64,000 bases of DNA from Dethiobacter alkaliphilus (GCA_016841605.1 JAENYV010000016.1:1-64000), one strand, 5' to 3'. Shown: positions 8,574-18,748, counted from the stretch's first letter. The notes: generated by a model not told the origin, from the sequence alone. Program-made: numbers and translations.

Positions 8574-9008
8574 TTGGCGGGTAAGAAAATGCCATTCCGG
8601 CAAAAAAGGGTTTTTATCCTCTTTTGTTTGTCCATTTTTTTCTTATCTGTTCTTTTTGTCAATACGGTACAAATTGATAAAAGGCAGGAAGAAAATAAGG
8701 GAGAAATAGAAGAGGATAGTGAACTCCCATATGAAGCAAATGAAATAAAAGTTTCTCCGGAAAATGATACATCAAAGAATATGACGGCTGAAACAGACTC
8801 CGGACAGGAAAGCGAAGACAAAGAATATTTTTTAGGTATATATGGTGAGCGAATTGCTGTTTATTCCAGGCATTCCTCCGGGGAGGCCACTCTGGAGGAA
8901 GTATTGCCCTATTTGGTGAAAAGTGTTTATTATGATGAATTAACCAGAGGAATTCCATTTTATTCCTCGGAAGAAAAACTCTTGCTTTTGGAAAATTTAA
9001 CTTCATAA
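8574..9008 (+). CDS. BofC-like C-terminal-domain membrane-anchored protein
   Basis: About 144 residues: a basic N-terminus, one hydrophobic segment (about residues 10-27), a long acidic low-complexity linker, and a C-terminal domain starting YFLGIYGERIAVY that resembles the BofC C-terminal/intracellular-delivery fold found at this locus in many Clostridia. BofC in Bacillus tempers the SpoIVB signalling protease for sigma-K activation; whether this protein does so is not known. TTG 8574 fits the AGAGGTGA site at 8561 best; GTG 8565 and ATG 8568 overlap it. Located between yebC and ruvC. Confidence 0.6.
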   Translation: MAGKKMPFRQKRVFILFCLSIFFLSVLFVNTVQIDKRQEENKGEIEEDSELPYEANEIKVSPENDTSKNMTAETDSGQESEDKEYFLGIYGERIAVYSRHSSGEATLEEVLPYLVKSVYYDELTRGIPFYSSEEKLLLLENLTS

Positions 9009-9052
9009 AACATCTTTTCTTTATTGCTGCGGGGCAGGGAAAAGGTGTTTTT

Positions 9053-9080
9053 TTGTAGAATATACTAATTGAGGTATAAT
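9053..9080 (+). promoter_or_regulatory. Putative promoter of the ruvCAB run
   Basis: TTGTAG at 9053-9058 and a consensus TATAAT at 9075-9080, 16 bp apart, lie about 70 bp before ruvC. The -35 is weak. Confidence 0.45.
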
Positions 9081-9149
9081 AGTGTAATTAAGTAGTGCAA
9101 TAAGTGTTGATACCCTAATGTTTTGGGGAGAGAAAGTTGGAGAAAATTA

Positions 9150-9647
9150 ATGTTAATTCTGGGAGTCGATCCGGGCTTGGCTACAACGGGTTATGGCCTT
9201 GTCCGAAAAACGGGGGAACAACTCCAGGGGGTTGATTATGGATATATCGGCACCCCGGCTAATTTACCGTTGCCTGAGCGTCTCTTCATAATCTTTCAAG
9301 ATCTAAAAGCCTTAATACAAAAATATTTACCCGATGCCCTGGCTGTCGAACAGTTGTTTTTCTGTAAAAATATCCGGACAGCTCTACAAGTTGGACAGGC
9401 GAGGGGCGCTATCCTTACCGCAGCAGCCCATATGGGCCGTCCGGTTTACGAATATACACCACTCCAGATCAAACAAACGATTACAGGTTATGGAAAAGCA
9501 GATAAAAAACAGGTTCAACAGATGGTTCGTATGGTTCTCAATTTAAAAGAAATCCCGAAACCCGATGATGTTGCGGACGCTTTAGCCATAGCCGTCAGTC
9601 ATATTCAAACAGCGAGGTGGCATCAGCTTTTAGAAAAACAGGAGTAA
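9150..9647 (+). CDS. ruvC: Crossover junction endodeoxyribonuclease RuvC
   Basis: A 165-residue Holliday-junction resolvase. The catalytic acidic residues are visible: Asp7 in GVDPG, Glu in VEQLFF (about 68), and the Asp pair in DDVADALAIA. ATG 9150 has GGAG 7 nt upstream and gives the usual N-terminus MLILGVDPG; a longer frame opens at 9123 but adds non-family residues. It leads the ruvC-ruvA-ruvB cluster. Confidence 0.95.
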   Translation: MLILGVDPGLATTGYGLVRKTGEQLQGVDYGYIGTPANLPLPERLFIIFQDLKALIQKYLPDALAVEQLFFCKNIRTALQVGQARGAILTAAAHMGRPVYEYTPLQIKQTITGYGKADKKQVQQMVRMVLNLKEIPKPDDVADALAIAVSHIQTARWHQLLEKQE

Positions 9648-9731
9648 ACACGTTTTTCTTGTATTTTCATCCATCTGATGGTGAAGCGAAGCTTCCATGG
9701 GGGTCTGCCCCGGAAAGGTGCGGTAGAAGAG

Positions 9732-10322
9732 ATGCTGGATTATCTGAGGGGGACACTGGAGGAGAGTCATCCCCAATATCTTATTCTACAATGGATGGGA
9801 CTGGGTATACAGGTACAGATCCCGGCTTCTCTGTATTTTAAAACACCAGGGATTGGAGAAAAAATGACGGTTTTTACATATTTACAGGTAAAAGAGGATG
9901 GAATGAACCTTTATGGTTTCTTAAGCGGGGAAGAAAGGAATTTTTTTAAAACTCTTCTGGGAGTAAGCGGTATCGGTCCAAAGGCAGCTTTATCATTAAT
10001 GGGTCATTTGACTCTATCTCAGTTGTATAGCGCAATTTCTCGGGAAGAGATACAGGTTCTGACCAATGTGCCCGGTATTGGACAAAAAACTGCCGGCCGC
10101 CTGATTTACGAGCTTAAAGACAAACTGAAATTAAGTGGAGAAGAAACGTTTTCCTTAAGCAAGGATGAGCTTAAAGCATGGAATGATGTTGAAGCGGCTC
10201 TACTTTCCCTGGGTTATTCAGTAGCAGAGGTTACAAAAGTCAGAAAAGAGCTGGAAGGAAAAATGGAACTGCAAATGGATGAGCTCTTTAGAAAGGCCCT
10301 GGTTTTGCTGGGAAAATATTAG
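9732..10322 (+). CDS. ruvA: Holliday junction DNA-binding protein RuvA
   Basis: A 196-residue protein starting MLDYLRGTLEE, as RuvA does. It has an OB-like N-terminal domain, helix-hairpin-helix motifs (GVSGIGPKAAL and NVPGIGQKTAGR) in the middle, and a C-terminal domain that contacts RuvB. RuvA tetramers bind four-way junctions and load RuvB. ATG 9732 follows AAAGGTG; the frame is open from 9678 but the extension is not family-like. There are 84 bp between ruvC and this start. Confidence 0.94.
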   Translation: MLDYLRGTLEESHPQYLILQWMGLGIQVQIPASLYFKTPGIGEKMTVFTYLQVKEDGMNLYGFLSGEERNFFKTLLGVSGIGPKAALSLMGHLTLSQLYSAISREEIQVLTNVPGIGQKTAGRLIYELKDKLKLSGEETFSLSKDELKAWNDVEAALLSLGYSVAEVTKVRKELEGKMELQMDELFRKALVLLGKY

Positions 10323-10352
10323 CTTTACTCACGGGCAGGGGGATAATGATAC

Positions 10353-11369
10353 ATGAAGGACAGAATTATTTCTTCCCGTTTAAAAGGTGAAGAAATTTCC
10401 TATGAGACCAATCTCAGGCCAGAGAAGCTAGGTGATTTTATCGGCCAGGAAAACCTGAAAGAAAAACTGGATATCTATATTCAGGCAGCCAGGGAGCGCG
10501 GTGAGCCGCTGGATCATGTTTTGCTTCACGGTCCTCCGGGCTTGGGTAAAACGACCCTGGCTAATATTATCGCCAGGGAAATGGGAGTAAATATCAGGAT
10601 CACCTCCGGTCCGGCCATAGAAAGGCCCGGAGACCTTGCCGCCCTTTTAACCAACCTTGCTCCCAAAGATATTCTCTTTATTGATGAAATTCATCGGCTC
10701 CACCGTAGTGTGGAGGAAATTCTTTATCCGGCCATGGAAGATTTCGCCCTGGATATTATTATTGGAAAAGGGCCGGGAGCCCGTTCTTTACGGCTGGACC
10801 TGGCTCATTTTACGCTAATCGGCGCTACGACAAGGGCCGGACTGCTCTCTTCACCTTTAAGAGACCGATTTGGTATTATGGAAAGGGTAGAATTTTATAA
10901 CCCGCAGTCCCTTAGCATGATTATCGAACGTTCTGCAGCTCTTCTCGGAATTAAGATGGATAGTAATGGGATGGATAAGATTGCTCTGGCCTCCAGAGGA
11001 ACTCCCCGTATTGCTAACAGGCTGCTTAAAAGGGTCAGGGACTATGCCCAGATCAGGGCTGACAGCGTTGTCACATCGCGGGTTGCGGACGAGGCCCTAC
11101 AGATACTGGAAATTGATGCTCTCGGATTGGATAAAACCGATTATCTTCTTCTTCATACTATTATTGATAAATTTAATGGTGGACCTGTTGGAGTGGAGAC
11201 AATTGCCGCTTCACTTAACGAGGAGGCGGGGACAATTGAGGAACTTTATGAGCCGTATTTAATGAAAATCGGTTTTCTCAAACGAACTCCCAGAGGGAGA
11301 GTTGTGACGGAAAAACTATATTCCCATCTGAAGATTTATCATGACGGCTATAAACAACAGAGCCTCTAG
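10353..11369 (+). CDS. ruvB: Holliday junction helicase RuvB
   Basis: A 338-residue AAA+ motor driving branch migration with RuvA. Walker A is GPPGLGKT (about residues 61-68), Walker B is FIDEIHRL (about 109-116), the sensor is ATTRAG, and the C-terminal winged helix ends RTPRGRV. Normal length, ATG start with AGGGGG upstream. Confidence 0.97.
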   Translation: MKDRIISSRLKGEEISYETNLRPEKLGDFIGQENLKEKLDIYIQAARERGEPLDHVLLHGPPGLGKTTLANIIAREMGVNIRITSGPAIERPGDLAALLTNLAPKDILFIDEIHRLHRSVEEILYPAMEDFALDIIIGKGPGARSLRLDLAHFTLIGATTRAGLLSSPLRDRFGIMERVEFYNPQSLSMIIERSAALLGIKMDSNGMDKIALASRGTPRIANRLLKRVRDYAQIRADSVVTSRVADEALQILEIDALGLDKTDYLLLHTIIDKFNGGPVGVETIAASLNEEAGTIEELYEPYLMKIGFLKRTPRGRVVTEKLYSHLKIYHDGYKQQSL

Positions 11370-11399
11370 CAAATTATTAAGAAAGGGGAGAGGTTAAAA

Positions 11400-11960
11400 A
11401 TGGGTAAACCTGTTCTCCTGCATATTTGCTGTGCACCGTGCAGCATCGCCACCCTGAAAGTTTTGAAAGAAAACGGCTTTGAGCCGCTGGGATACTTTTT
11501 TAATCCGAATATTCATCCTTACAAGGAATTTTCCCGGCGGAAGGAAACGTTGCGCCAGTATTTAGAGGAAGAAAAAGTCCCTCTTGTTATTGAAGAGGAT
11601 TATCTTCTGGAAGATTTTCTACGGATGGTGGTTCACAAGGAAAAACAGCGTTGTCCGCACTGTTATCGTCTGCGCCTGGAGACCGCGGCCCGCTACGCCA
11701 GGGAAAAAGGAATGGAGCGTTTTTCCACAACACTTCTCATCAGTCCGTACCAGAAACACGAGAGCATTAAAGAAATTGGCGAAGAGATGGCTGATAAATA
11801 CGGTGTGCAATTTGTCTATCTGGACCTTCGTCCGGTCTTCAGGGAAAGTTTACGCCAGGCCAGGGAGAGAGGTCTCTATCTTCAGGGCTACTGCGGCTGT
11901 ATCTTCAGTGAAAAAGAACGATACTATAAGCCGAAAGTAAAAGTTCAAAATCAAAAGTAA
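11400..11960 (+). CDS. queH: Epoxyqueuosine reductase QueH
   Basis: A 186-residue DUF208-family protein. The Cys-rich N-terminus HICCAPCS (Cys10, 11, 14), the central CPHCYRLR and the C-terminal GYCGCIF provide the conserved cysteines that hold iron-sulfur centres. QueH performs the last step of queuosine synthesis in tRNA, replacing QueG. queA and tgt, the preceding steps, lie a few genes downstream in the same direction, which supports the assignment. Confidence 0.93.
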   Translation: MGKPVLLHICCAPCSIATLKVLKENGFEPLGYFFNPNIHPYKEFSRRKETLRQYLEEEKVPLVIEEDYLLEDFLRMVVHKEKQRCPHCYRLRLETAARYAREKGMERFSTTLLISPYQKHESIKEIGEEMADKYGVQFVYLDLRPVFRESLRQARERGLYLQGYCGCIFSEKERYYKPKVKVQNQK

Positions 11961-11999
11961 GAAAACCTCTATATTTTCTTCCTCCCGGGGTGATTCATT

Positions 12000-12221
12000 T
12001 TGTTTGGTTTCGACAGCATTGGTAAAACACTGCTTGTGATTGGAGGAATTATTGCCTTTACAGGTATTCTTTTCCTTCTCCTGGGGCGGGTCGGACTGGG
12101 ACGTCTCCCCGGTGATATTATTATCAGGAGGGAAAATCTGACCATCTTTTTTCCGATCACGACCATGATTATTATCAGCATCCTCTTAACTATACTTTTT
12201 AATTTTTTTAGGAGATTTTAA
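12000..12221 (+). CDS. DUF2905 family small membrane protein
   Basis: A 73-residue protein with two predicted membrane helices (about 9-27 and 49-68) joined by a loop containing GRVGLGRLPGDI, the hallmark of DUF2905. Function unknown; it is commonly found near ruvB/queA/spoIID in Firmicutes. TTG start at 12000 with GGGGTGA 7 nt before it. It ends 2 nt before spoIID. Confidence 0.85.
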   Translation: MFGFDSIGKTLLVIGGIIAFTGILFLLLGRVGLGRLPGDIIIRRENLTIFFPITTMIIISILLTILFNFFRRF

Positions 12222-12223
12222 CT

Positions 12224-13633
12224 ATGGGGCAATTTTTGCACTCTTTCCGCATGCTTCTTCTCTGCATACTTTTAACGGGCTTGCTTTTTTCTTTACCCCC
12301 TTTTCATTCCGCATGTACTTCCACTGCAGCGCCTCCCCAGATAAAAGTGGGAATCACTTTACCGGACAGTTTCCTGCAGCTCTCTTTTGATAGTGGATAC
12401 AGGTTGGTTGACCGGAGTAGCGGTTCATTTGTGGGGATACCTGCCGGGGAATACAGTTTTTTTGTTTCCGGAAACGGTATGGAAATACAAGACCAATTAG
12501 GGAAAAGTTACGGAACTTTTGGGGCTTCCCTGTACCTGGAGTCTCTTACTTCTCCTGTTGACTCTGTCTTTGAGATATTAAATGCCTGTTATGGGAAAGA
12601 ATACAGAGGTGAACTGGAGATAGTGTTTGACGGCAGCGGCCAAAAAATTAACGCGGTCAATATTATTGACCTGGAAACATATCTGCGGGGAATTGTCGCC
12701 AGGGAAATACCTCCGTCCTGGGGAAATTACGGGGGAATGGAGGCTTTAAAAGCCCAAGCAGTTGCCGCCAGGACTTATGCCCTTTATCAACAGGGTTTGC
12801 AACGGCATAGCGGTTACCATCTCTGTGATACCCGGCATTGTCAGGTTTACGGAGGTAAGGGAACCGAATCTTCCAATACGGACCTGGCAATTGCCGAAAC
12901 GCGGGGAGAAATATTAACCTATGACGGGAAGGCGATAGAACCTGTTTATCATGCCACAAACGGCGGTTATACCGAAGAAGCTCAAAATGTCTGGAGCAAC
13001 CCTGTTTCGTATTTCCGCTCGGAACCGGACCCCTATGACGACCCTGATAACCCCCTCGAGATCGGTAATATGGTCATCCATACTTATGCTACCTGGGAAG
13101 CGGACATTCCCTGTGAAAAAGTCGCGGATCATCTAGTTTCCGGGGGATATACGGATCCCGGCGTGGTAGAACGCATTATAATCGCCTCTTCTTTTCCCAG
13201 CAGGAGAGTCAATGAACTGGTCATTCAGGGAAGCGGAGACAGGATTGTATCTCTCTTTAAGGAAAAGATCAGAACCGTGCTGGGTTTGAATAGTCAGCTC
13301 TTTACCGTTAGGGAAGAACCTGAACCCAGGGTATGGATTGCCTCCAGCGTTAACGGAACTGAAAGGAAGGAAAAATATTCCGAATTGGAGGGCAAATGGG
13401 TTATCGGCAGGACAGGCACAAAAAGAATGCTTCTGGGGGAGATTTTTCCGGTTCTCGGTTCCGAAGGAAATTCAACAGTTCCCTATCTTTCCTTTATTTT
13501 TGAGGGGCAAGGACTGGGGCACGGAATCGGCATGAGTCAGAACGGGGCTTACAACCGTTCCAGGGAAGGGCAAAATTACAGGGATATCCTTTCCTTTTAT
13601 TACCCCGGAACAGAAATTACTTCCGGATATTGA
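12224..13633 (+). CDS. spoIID: SpoIID/LytB domain sporulation protein
   Basis: A 469-residue protein with an N-terminal signal or anchor sequence (about 8-30) and a SpoIID amidase-like domain (roughly 140-460), including AREIPPSWG, KAQAVAARTYA, ATNGGYTEEA and the C-terminal GQGLGHGIGMSQNGA. SpoIID is a lytic transglycosylase acting with SpoIIP and SpoIIM in peptidoglycan degradation during forespore engulfment. The gene lies in the ruv-que cluster, not at the classic spoIID-spoIIQ site, so it may be a SpoIID-type paralogue. RBS AGGAG is 9 nt before the ATG. Confidence 0.85.
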   Translation: MGQFLHSFRMLLLCILLTGLLFSLPPFHSACTSTAAPPQIKVGITLPDSFLQLSFDSGYRLVDRSSGSFVGIPAGEYSFFVSGNGMEIQDQLGKSYGTFGASLYLESLTSPVDSVFEILNACYGKEYRGELEIVFDGSGQKINAVNIIDLETYLRGIVAREIPPSWGNYGGMEALKAQAVAARTYALYQQGLQRHSGYHLCDTRHCQVYGGKGTESSNTDLAIAETRGEILTYDGKAIEPVYHATNGGYTEEAQNVWSNPVSYFRSEPDPYDDPDNPLEIGNMVIHTYATWEADIPCEKVADHLVSGGYTDPGVVERIIIASSFPSRRVNELVIQGSGDRIVSLFKEKIRTVLGLNSQLFTVREEPEPRVWIASSVNGTERKEKYSELEGKWVIGRTGTKRMLLGEIFPVLGSEGNSTVPYLSFIFEGQGLGHGIGMSQNGAYNRSREGQNYRDILSFYYPGTEITSGY

Positions 13634-13640
13634 GAGGATA

Positions 13641-14687
13641 ATGCACAAGCAGATGCTTAAAACCGATGATTTTATCTACCACCTTCCCCCGGAACTGATT
13701 GCCCAGGAACCCCTCCCCCAAAGGGACCATTCCAGGCTTTTACTTCTTCACCGTAAAACCGGTGTCACGTCCCATCATTGTTTTTATGATTTGCCTTCTT
13801 TGCTGGATCCTGGGGATCTCCTCGTACTAAATGATACCAGAGTGTTGCCGGCTCGTCTTTTTGGCCGGAAAAAAGGCGGCGGCACAGGGCGCGTGGAAAT
13901 ACTTCTTCTACGGCCCATGGACGAGTTTTCCTGGGAAGTCCTCTGTTCTCCGGGGAAAAGAGCCCGTCCCGGAACCAGGCTTCTCTTTGGAGAAGGACGA
14001 CTTGAAGGGGAAATTTTGGAGGTGCTGCCTTCCGGAAACAGAATTATCTTATTTAGTACCTTTGGTGAGGCCCTTTATCCGCTTCTTAACGACCTGGGAG
14101 AAGTTCCTCTTCCCCCTTATATCAAAAAAAAATTGCCGGACGGGGAACGTTATCAGACCGTGTACTCCAGAAAAAAAGGTTCCTCTGCCGCTCCTACTGC
14201 AGGGCTCCATTTTACTCCTTCTGCCTTCGAGAACCTGAGAGCGCGGGGAGTTGACTGGGTATTCCTGACCTTGCATATCGGACTGGGAACTTTTCGTCCG
14301 GTCAAAACACAGTTTCTTCAGGATCATCGGATGCACAGCGAATATTATGAAATTTCCGCTGCCGCGGTGGAAAAAATTAATCAAACCCAAAAAGCAGGCC
14401 GCAGAGTAATCGCGGTGGGAACAACTTGCTGCCGGGTCCTGGAAACACAGAGTGACGAACAAGGCCTGCTGAGGGAAGGTCAGGGCGAAACCGACATTTT
14501 CATCTATCCGGGTTATACAATTAAAGCCACAGATGCCCTGCTGACAAACTTTCACCTTCCCCGCTCTACTCTTCTGATGCTTGTTTCAGCTTTTGCCGGA
14601 AGAGAGAACACATTGCGGGCTTATCAGGAAGCAGTGCAATTAAAATACCGATTTTATAGTTTTGGGGACTGTATGCTCTTACTTTAA
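13641..14687 (+). CDS. queA: tRNA preQ1 ribosyltransferase-isomerase QueA
   Basis: A 348-residue enzyme that transfers the ribosyl moiety of SAM to preQ1 in tRNA to form epoxyqueuosine. Family segments include FIYHLPPELIAQEP near the start, the central VLNDTRVLPARLFG, and SAAPTAGLHFT. It starts 7 nt after spoIID; an in-frame ATG at 13653 is an alternative start. It precedes tgt, the enzyme acting just before it in the pathway. Confidence 0.96.
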   Translation: MHKQMLKTDDFIYHLPPELIAQEPLPQRDHSRLLLLHRKTGVTSHHCFYDLPSLLDPGDLLVLNDTRVLPARLFGRKKGGGTGRVEILLLRPMDEFSWEVLCSPGKRARPGTRLLFGEGRLEGEILEVLPSGNRIILFSTFGEALYPLLNDLGEVPLPPYIKKKLPDGERYQTVYSRKKGSSAAPTAGLHFTPSAFENLRARGVDWVFLTLHIGLGTFRPVKTQFLQDHRMHSEYYEISAAAVEKINQTQKAGRRVIAVGTTCCRVLETQSDEQGLLREGQGETDIFIYPGYTIKATDALLTNFHLPRSTLLMLVSAFAGRENTLRAYQEAVQLKYRFYSFGDCMLLL

Positions 14688-14725
14688 AGCAAAAAGCAGG
14701 AAATTAATGCGAAAAGAGGTTGGAT

Positions 14726-14754
14726 TTGACATAGGGGTTCTTCTCCTTTATACT
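14726..14754 (+). promoter_or_regulatory. Sigma-A promoter of tgt-yajC
   Basis: TTGACA at 14726-14731 and TATACT at 14749-14754 with an ideal 17-bp spacer, 19 bp before the tgt start. Confidence 0.75.
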
Positions 14755-14763
14755 GGGGGATAA

Positions 14764-15906
<1,143 letters not shown>

Positions 15907-15911
15907 AGAAA

Positions 15912-16184
15912 ATGGACACAAATACCCTTGTTAGTTTTCTGCCGATTATTCTACTGTTTGTCGTTTTTTATTTTTTGCTGATCAGACCGCAGCAGCAACA
16001 GCAAAAAAAGAGGAAAGAGATGCTCTCTGCTCTCCAAAAAGGGGATCGTGTTATCTCAATTGGCGGCATCTACGGCATGATTAAGGAGATCAAGGAAGAT
16101 ATCGTAATATTGCGGATTGCCGATAATGTCAACATAAGGATAGCACGTACCGGCATTGACCGTGTTGTTCAAGATAGTGAATAG
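15912..16184 (+). CDS. yajC: Preprotein translocase subunit YajC
   Basis: A 90-residue protein with one N-terminal membrane helix (about 7-25) followed by IRPQQQQQKKRKEM and a small beta domain (KGDRVISIGGIYG), the standard YajC pattern. It associates with SecDF. It starts 5 nt after tgt, the usual tgt-yajC pairing; secD/secF do not follow here. Confidence 0.95.
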   Translation: MDTNTLVSFLPIILLFVVFYFLLIRPQQQQQKKRKEMLSALQKGDRVISIGGIYGMIKEIKEDIVILRIADNVNIRIARTGIDRVVQDSE

Positions 16185-16286
16185 GAAGTATATTTCCAAA
16201 AGAAGATACATATATAAGCAGTAAAAGGGGCTTGCGCAGGTTGTTTCAGGCCCCATCCTATTAATAAACTTGAGGAGGTTAGCGGA

Positions 16287-16694
16287 GTGAATAAAAAAGG
16301 TCGCTCCTCGGTTCAAAACGGGATGCTGCTTACAAGTTCGGAACCTTTGGTCCTTTGTAAAGGTCTGCTCGTAACTTTGTTCTTATCCTTCCTTTTACTG
16401 TTGTTCAATACAATGCTGTTTTTTTTCTTTCCTTTATCGGAAATTTTTGTCCCCTATTTTATTTTTGGTTTTACTCTGGTCAGTATCCTGGTGGGCTCAG
16501 TTTACATCGGAAAGAGAGTCCAGAAAAAAGGATGGCTCAAAGGCGGGATGATTGGATTTACCTACGTGCTTATCCTGATTATTCTGGGTATCTCTTTGCT
16601 ACCGGATCTTGGTTTAGGTTTGAACACTTTAACGAAGCTTTTTATTGGCTTTTCATTTGGAACGATAGGTGGCGTGCTTGGTATCAACTCTTAA
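16287..16694 (+). CDS. TIGR04086-like membrane protein
   Basis: A 135-residue protein with about four membrane helices and the glycine-rich C-terminal GFSFGTIGGVLGIN typical of the TIGR04086 family, often found after yajC in Clostridia. Function unknown. The GTG start at 16287 follows GAGGAGG. Its 3' end overlaps the convergent GDT1 gene by 4 bp. A GC-rich imperfect hairpin (about 16227-16254) lies between yajC and this gene. Confidence 0.7.
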   Translation: MNKKGRSSVQNGMLLTSSEPLVLCKGLLVTLFLSFLLLLFNTMLFFFFPLSEIFVPYFIFGFTLVSILVGSVYIGKRVQKKGWLKGGMIGFTYVLILIILGISLLPDLGLGLNTLTKLFIGFSFGTIGGVLGINS

Positions 16695-16966
16695 ATTTTC
16701 CCGAGGAGGAGCAGGAAGCCGATGACAACAAAGGCCAAACCTGCTCCTTTTTGTATGTAAAGAGTCGGAAGGTAACGAGCCAGAGACGCCCCCACTATTA
16801 CTGCCAGCAGTGAGGCAATAATTAGTGCCCCTACTGCGCCGAGGAAAACTCCCCAGATGGGCCGATCCTGGGCGGCCAGAAGCATCACCGAAAGCTGCGT
16901 TTTATCCCCCAATTCAGCGAGAAGAACCAGAGTAAAAGTAGATATAAACGTTTGCCAGAAAGTCAT
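16691..16966 (-). CDS. TMEM165/GDT1 (UPF0016) family transporter, half-size
   Basis: A 91-residue protein with three predicted membrane helices and the signature ELGDKTQ (residues 18-24). The family transports Mn2+ and/or Ca2+ and normally has two inverted copies of this three-helix unit in about 190 residues; here only one unit is present, so it must act as a homodimer or pair with another half elsewhere. It is the only core gene on the minus strand between 1 and 49 kb. No manganese riboswitch is apparent upstream. Confidence 0.88.
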   Translation of the reverse strand: MTFWQTFISTFTLVLLAELGDKTQLSVMLLAAQDRPIWGVFLGAVGALIIASLLAVIVGASLARYLPTLYIQKGAGLAFVVIGFLLLLGKI

Positions 16967-17070
16967 TTCTTTACCTCCGTTGTATAAGTATTCAGGTATT
17001 AAATATTATAGCTTATGACTTTAAGTTTGCAACTATTAATCAAAAGTGCAGGCCTATGCCAAAAAGTGCC

Positions 17071-17099
17071 TTGACGGGCGAGAATCTTCATTATAGAAT
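17071..17099 (+). promoter_or_regulatory. Putative promoter of the SCIFF operon
   Basis: TTGACG at 17071-17076 and TAGAAT at 17094-17099, 17 bp apart, about 40 bp before the SCIFF peptide start. Confidence 0.5.
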
Positions 17100-17137
17100 A
17101 AACACGGGAATTGAAAAAGATGGGGGAGGGAATTATT

Positions 17138-17287
17138 TTGAAACAACATATCCGGTTAATCAAAAAGGGGAACTTACAGGAACTGGAGTTTGGCAACTGT
17201 CGGGAATGTCAGGCATCATGCCAGTCAGCCTGCAAAACTTCTTGCACCGTCGGTAACCAACCATGTCGGCAGCAGGAAAAAAGATAA
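17138..17287 (+). CDS. scfA: SCIFF ribosomally made peptide precursor
   Basis: A 49-residue peptide starting from TTG 17138, 7 nt after GGGGGAGGG. It begins MKQHIRLIKKGNLQELEFGN and its second half has six cysteines (residues 21, 24, 28, 32, 36 and 43), the defining 'six cysteines in forty-five' pattern. SCIFF peptides are modified by a dedicated radical SAM enzyme that forms Cys-to-alpha-carbon thioether bonds; the mature product's role is unknown. The maturase gene follows after a hairpin. The ORF is short enough for automatic callers to miss. Confidence 0.95.
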   Translation: MKQHIRLIKKGNLQELEFGNCRECQASCQSACKTSCTVGNQPCRQQEKR

Positions 17288-17312
17288 AGAAGTCCCTATA
17301 AATTGCTCGCTG

Positions 17313-17338
17313 AGTAGTCCTTCGGGACTACTTTTTAA
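17313..17338 (+). terminator. Terminator/attenuator between SCIFF peptide and maturase
   Basis: An 8-bp stem (AGTAGTCC/GGACTACT) capped by a UUCG tetraloop and followed by TTTTT. Its place between precursor and enzyme suggests partial read-through giving more peptide than maturase. Confidence 0.75.
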
Positions 17339-17353
17339 TAGGAGGGTTAGTAA

Positions 17354-18718
17354 TTGACGGAGCAAAGTAAAGACATTCATTTATTTAAATATAAGAATAT
17401 GAAGCTTGTATATGATGTAAACAGCGGTTCATTGCATCAGGTCGACGATCTGGGATGGGAACTGATTACCTTGCTGTTGAAAGGTCTGGAGAAGCAGGAA
17501 ATTGTGAGCCGTTTAAAGAACAGTTATACACCTCAAGATATTGAGTCGGCCTTATTGCAGGTAGCGGAATTACAAAAAAATAAGCTGTTGTTTTCCCCGC
17601 AACATACTCTCCGGGATAACGTTTTTTCCTCTCGCGGGGTTAAATCACTCTGCCTTTTTGTTACTCACGGGTGTAACTTAAGCTGCAGATATTGTTTTGC
17701 CCGTAAGGAAGGAAATTTTCGCCCATTGCATATGGCTTCCGATGTGGCCCAAAAAGCGGTGGATTTTCTTTTAGGTGTTGACGGGCCGCGTTTCCGAGAG
17801 ATTGACTTTTTTGGCGGTGAGCCCTTGCTTCAATTTCCTTTGATTAAGGAAACTGTAGAATATGCTAAGGATCGTGCCCTTTCTCTGGGAAGAGAGGTCA
17901 CTTTTACCGTAACGACCAATGCACTGCTTCTGGACGATAAGGTCGCGGATTTTCTCGCCAGGGAAAATATCAACGTCATCATCAGTATTGACGGTAGGCC
18001 GCAGGTCCATGATTTAATGCGCATAAGGCCTAACGGAAAAGGCAGTTACGAAACGACTGTGCATAATGCTAAAAATTTTCTCATCAAAAGAAAGTTTGAC
18101 AATTACTATATTCGTGGAACCTATACCAGGGAGAACCTTGATTTCTGTCAGGATTTGCAGCATTTTTTAGACCTCGGTTTTACATCTCTCTCCCTTGAGC
18201 CTGTTGCTACCGACGCAAAAGAAACTTATGCTCTGCAGGAAGAAGATCTTCCCCGCATTGAAGAAGAATATGACCGGGTTGTTGATTTATATCTGGAACG
18301 TAAATTAAGCGGCCGGCCTTTTGTTTTCTATCATTTTGAGATGGACTTGGAGAAAGGCCCCTGTCTGTATAAGCGTCTGAGCGGTTGCGGGGCGGGAACA
18401 GAGTATCTGGCGGTTTCTCCGGGGGGCGATCTTTTTCCCTGTCATCACTTTGTTGGAGAAAAAGACTTTTTAATGGGAAATCTACTGGAAGAACCGTTTA
18501 AATTGCATAATGATGTGGGAGAGACGGTTTCCCGGGCAGCAAGAGAAAGAACGGAATGCAATTTATGTTGGGCCCGTTATCTTTGCGGGGGCGGTTGCTC
18601 CGCGAACTCCTTCTTTATGACAGGCAGCCTGAAAAAAAACAACCGGATGGCTTGCATTCTGCAAAAAATGCGTCTGGAAAGAGCACTCTTCATCCAGGCT
18701 GCTTCTGCTGAAGCTTGA
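17354..18718 (+). CDS. scfB: SCIFF thioether maturase, radical SAM/SPASM
   Basis: A 454-residue enzyme: an N-terminal precursor-recognition region (about 1-90), the radical SAM core with CNLSCRYC (Cys107, Cys111, Cys114), and a C-terminal SPASM domain whose auxiliary-cluster cysteines appear in GCGAGTEYL, FPCHHF and CNLCWARYLCGGGC. It reductively cleaves SAM to start thioether formation on the SCIFF peptide encoded 66 bp upstream. TTG start 17354 with GGAGGG. Confidence 0.95.
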   Translation: MTEQSKDIHLFKYKNMKLVYDVNSGSLHQVDDLGWELITLLLKGLEKQEIVSRLKNSYTPQDIESALLQVAELQKNKLLFSPQHTLRDNVFSSRGVKSLCLFVTHGCNLSCRYCFARKEGNFRPLHMASDVAQKAVDFLLGVDGPRFREIDFFGGEPLLQFPLIKETVEYAKDRALSLGREVTFTVTTNALLLDDKVADFLARENINVIISIDGRPQVHDLMRIRPNGKGSYETTVHNAKNFLIKRKFDNYYIRGTYTRENLDFCQDLQHFLDLGFTSLSLEPVATDAKETYALQEEDLPRIEEEYDRVVDLYLERKLSGRPFVFYHFEMDLEKGPCLYKRLSGCGAGTEYLAVSPGGDLFPCHHFVGEKDFLMGNLLEEPFKLHNDVGETVSRAARERTECNLCWARYLCGGGCSANSFFMTGSLKKNNRMACILQKMRLERALFIQAASAEA

Positions 18719-18748
18719 GTGCCTGAATAAAACAAGGGAGTCTTATTA

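Noticed and set aside
16967-17060. Manganese riboswitch before the GDT1 gene
   Set aside because: No yybP-ykoY consensus elements are visible on the minus strand.
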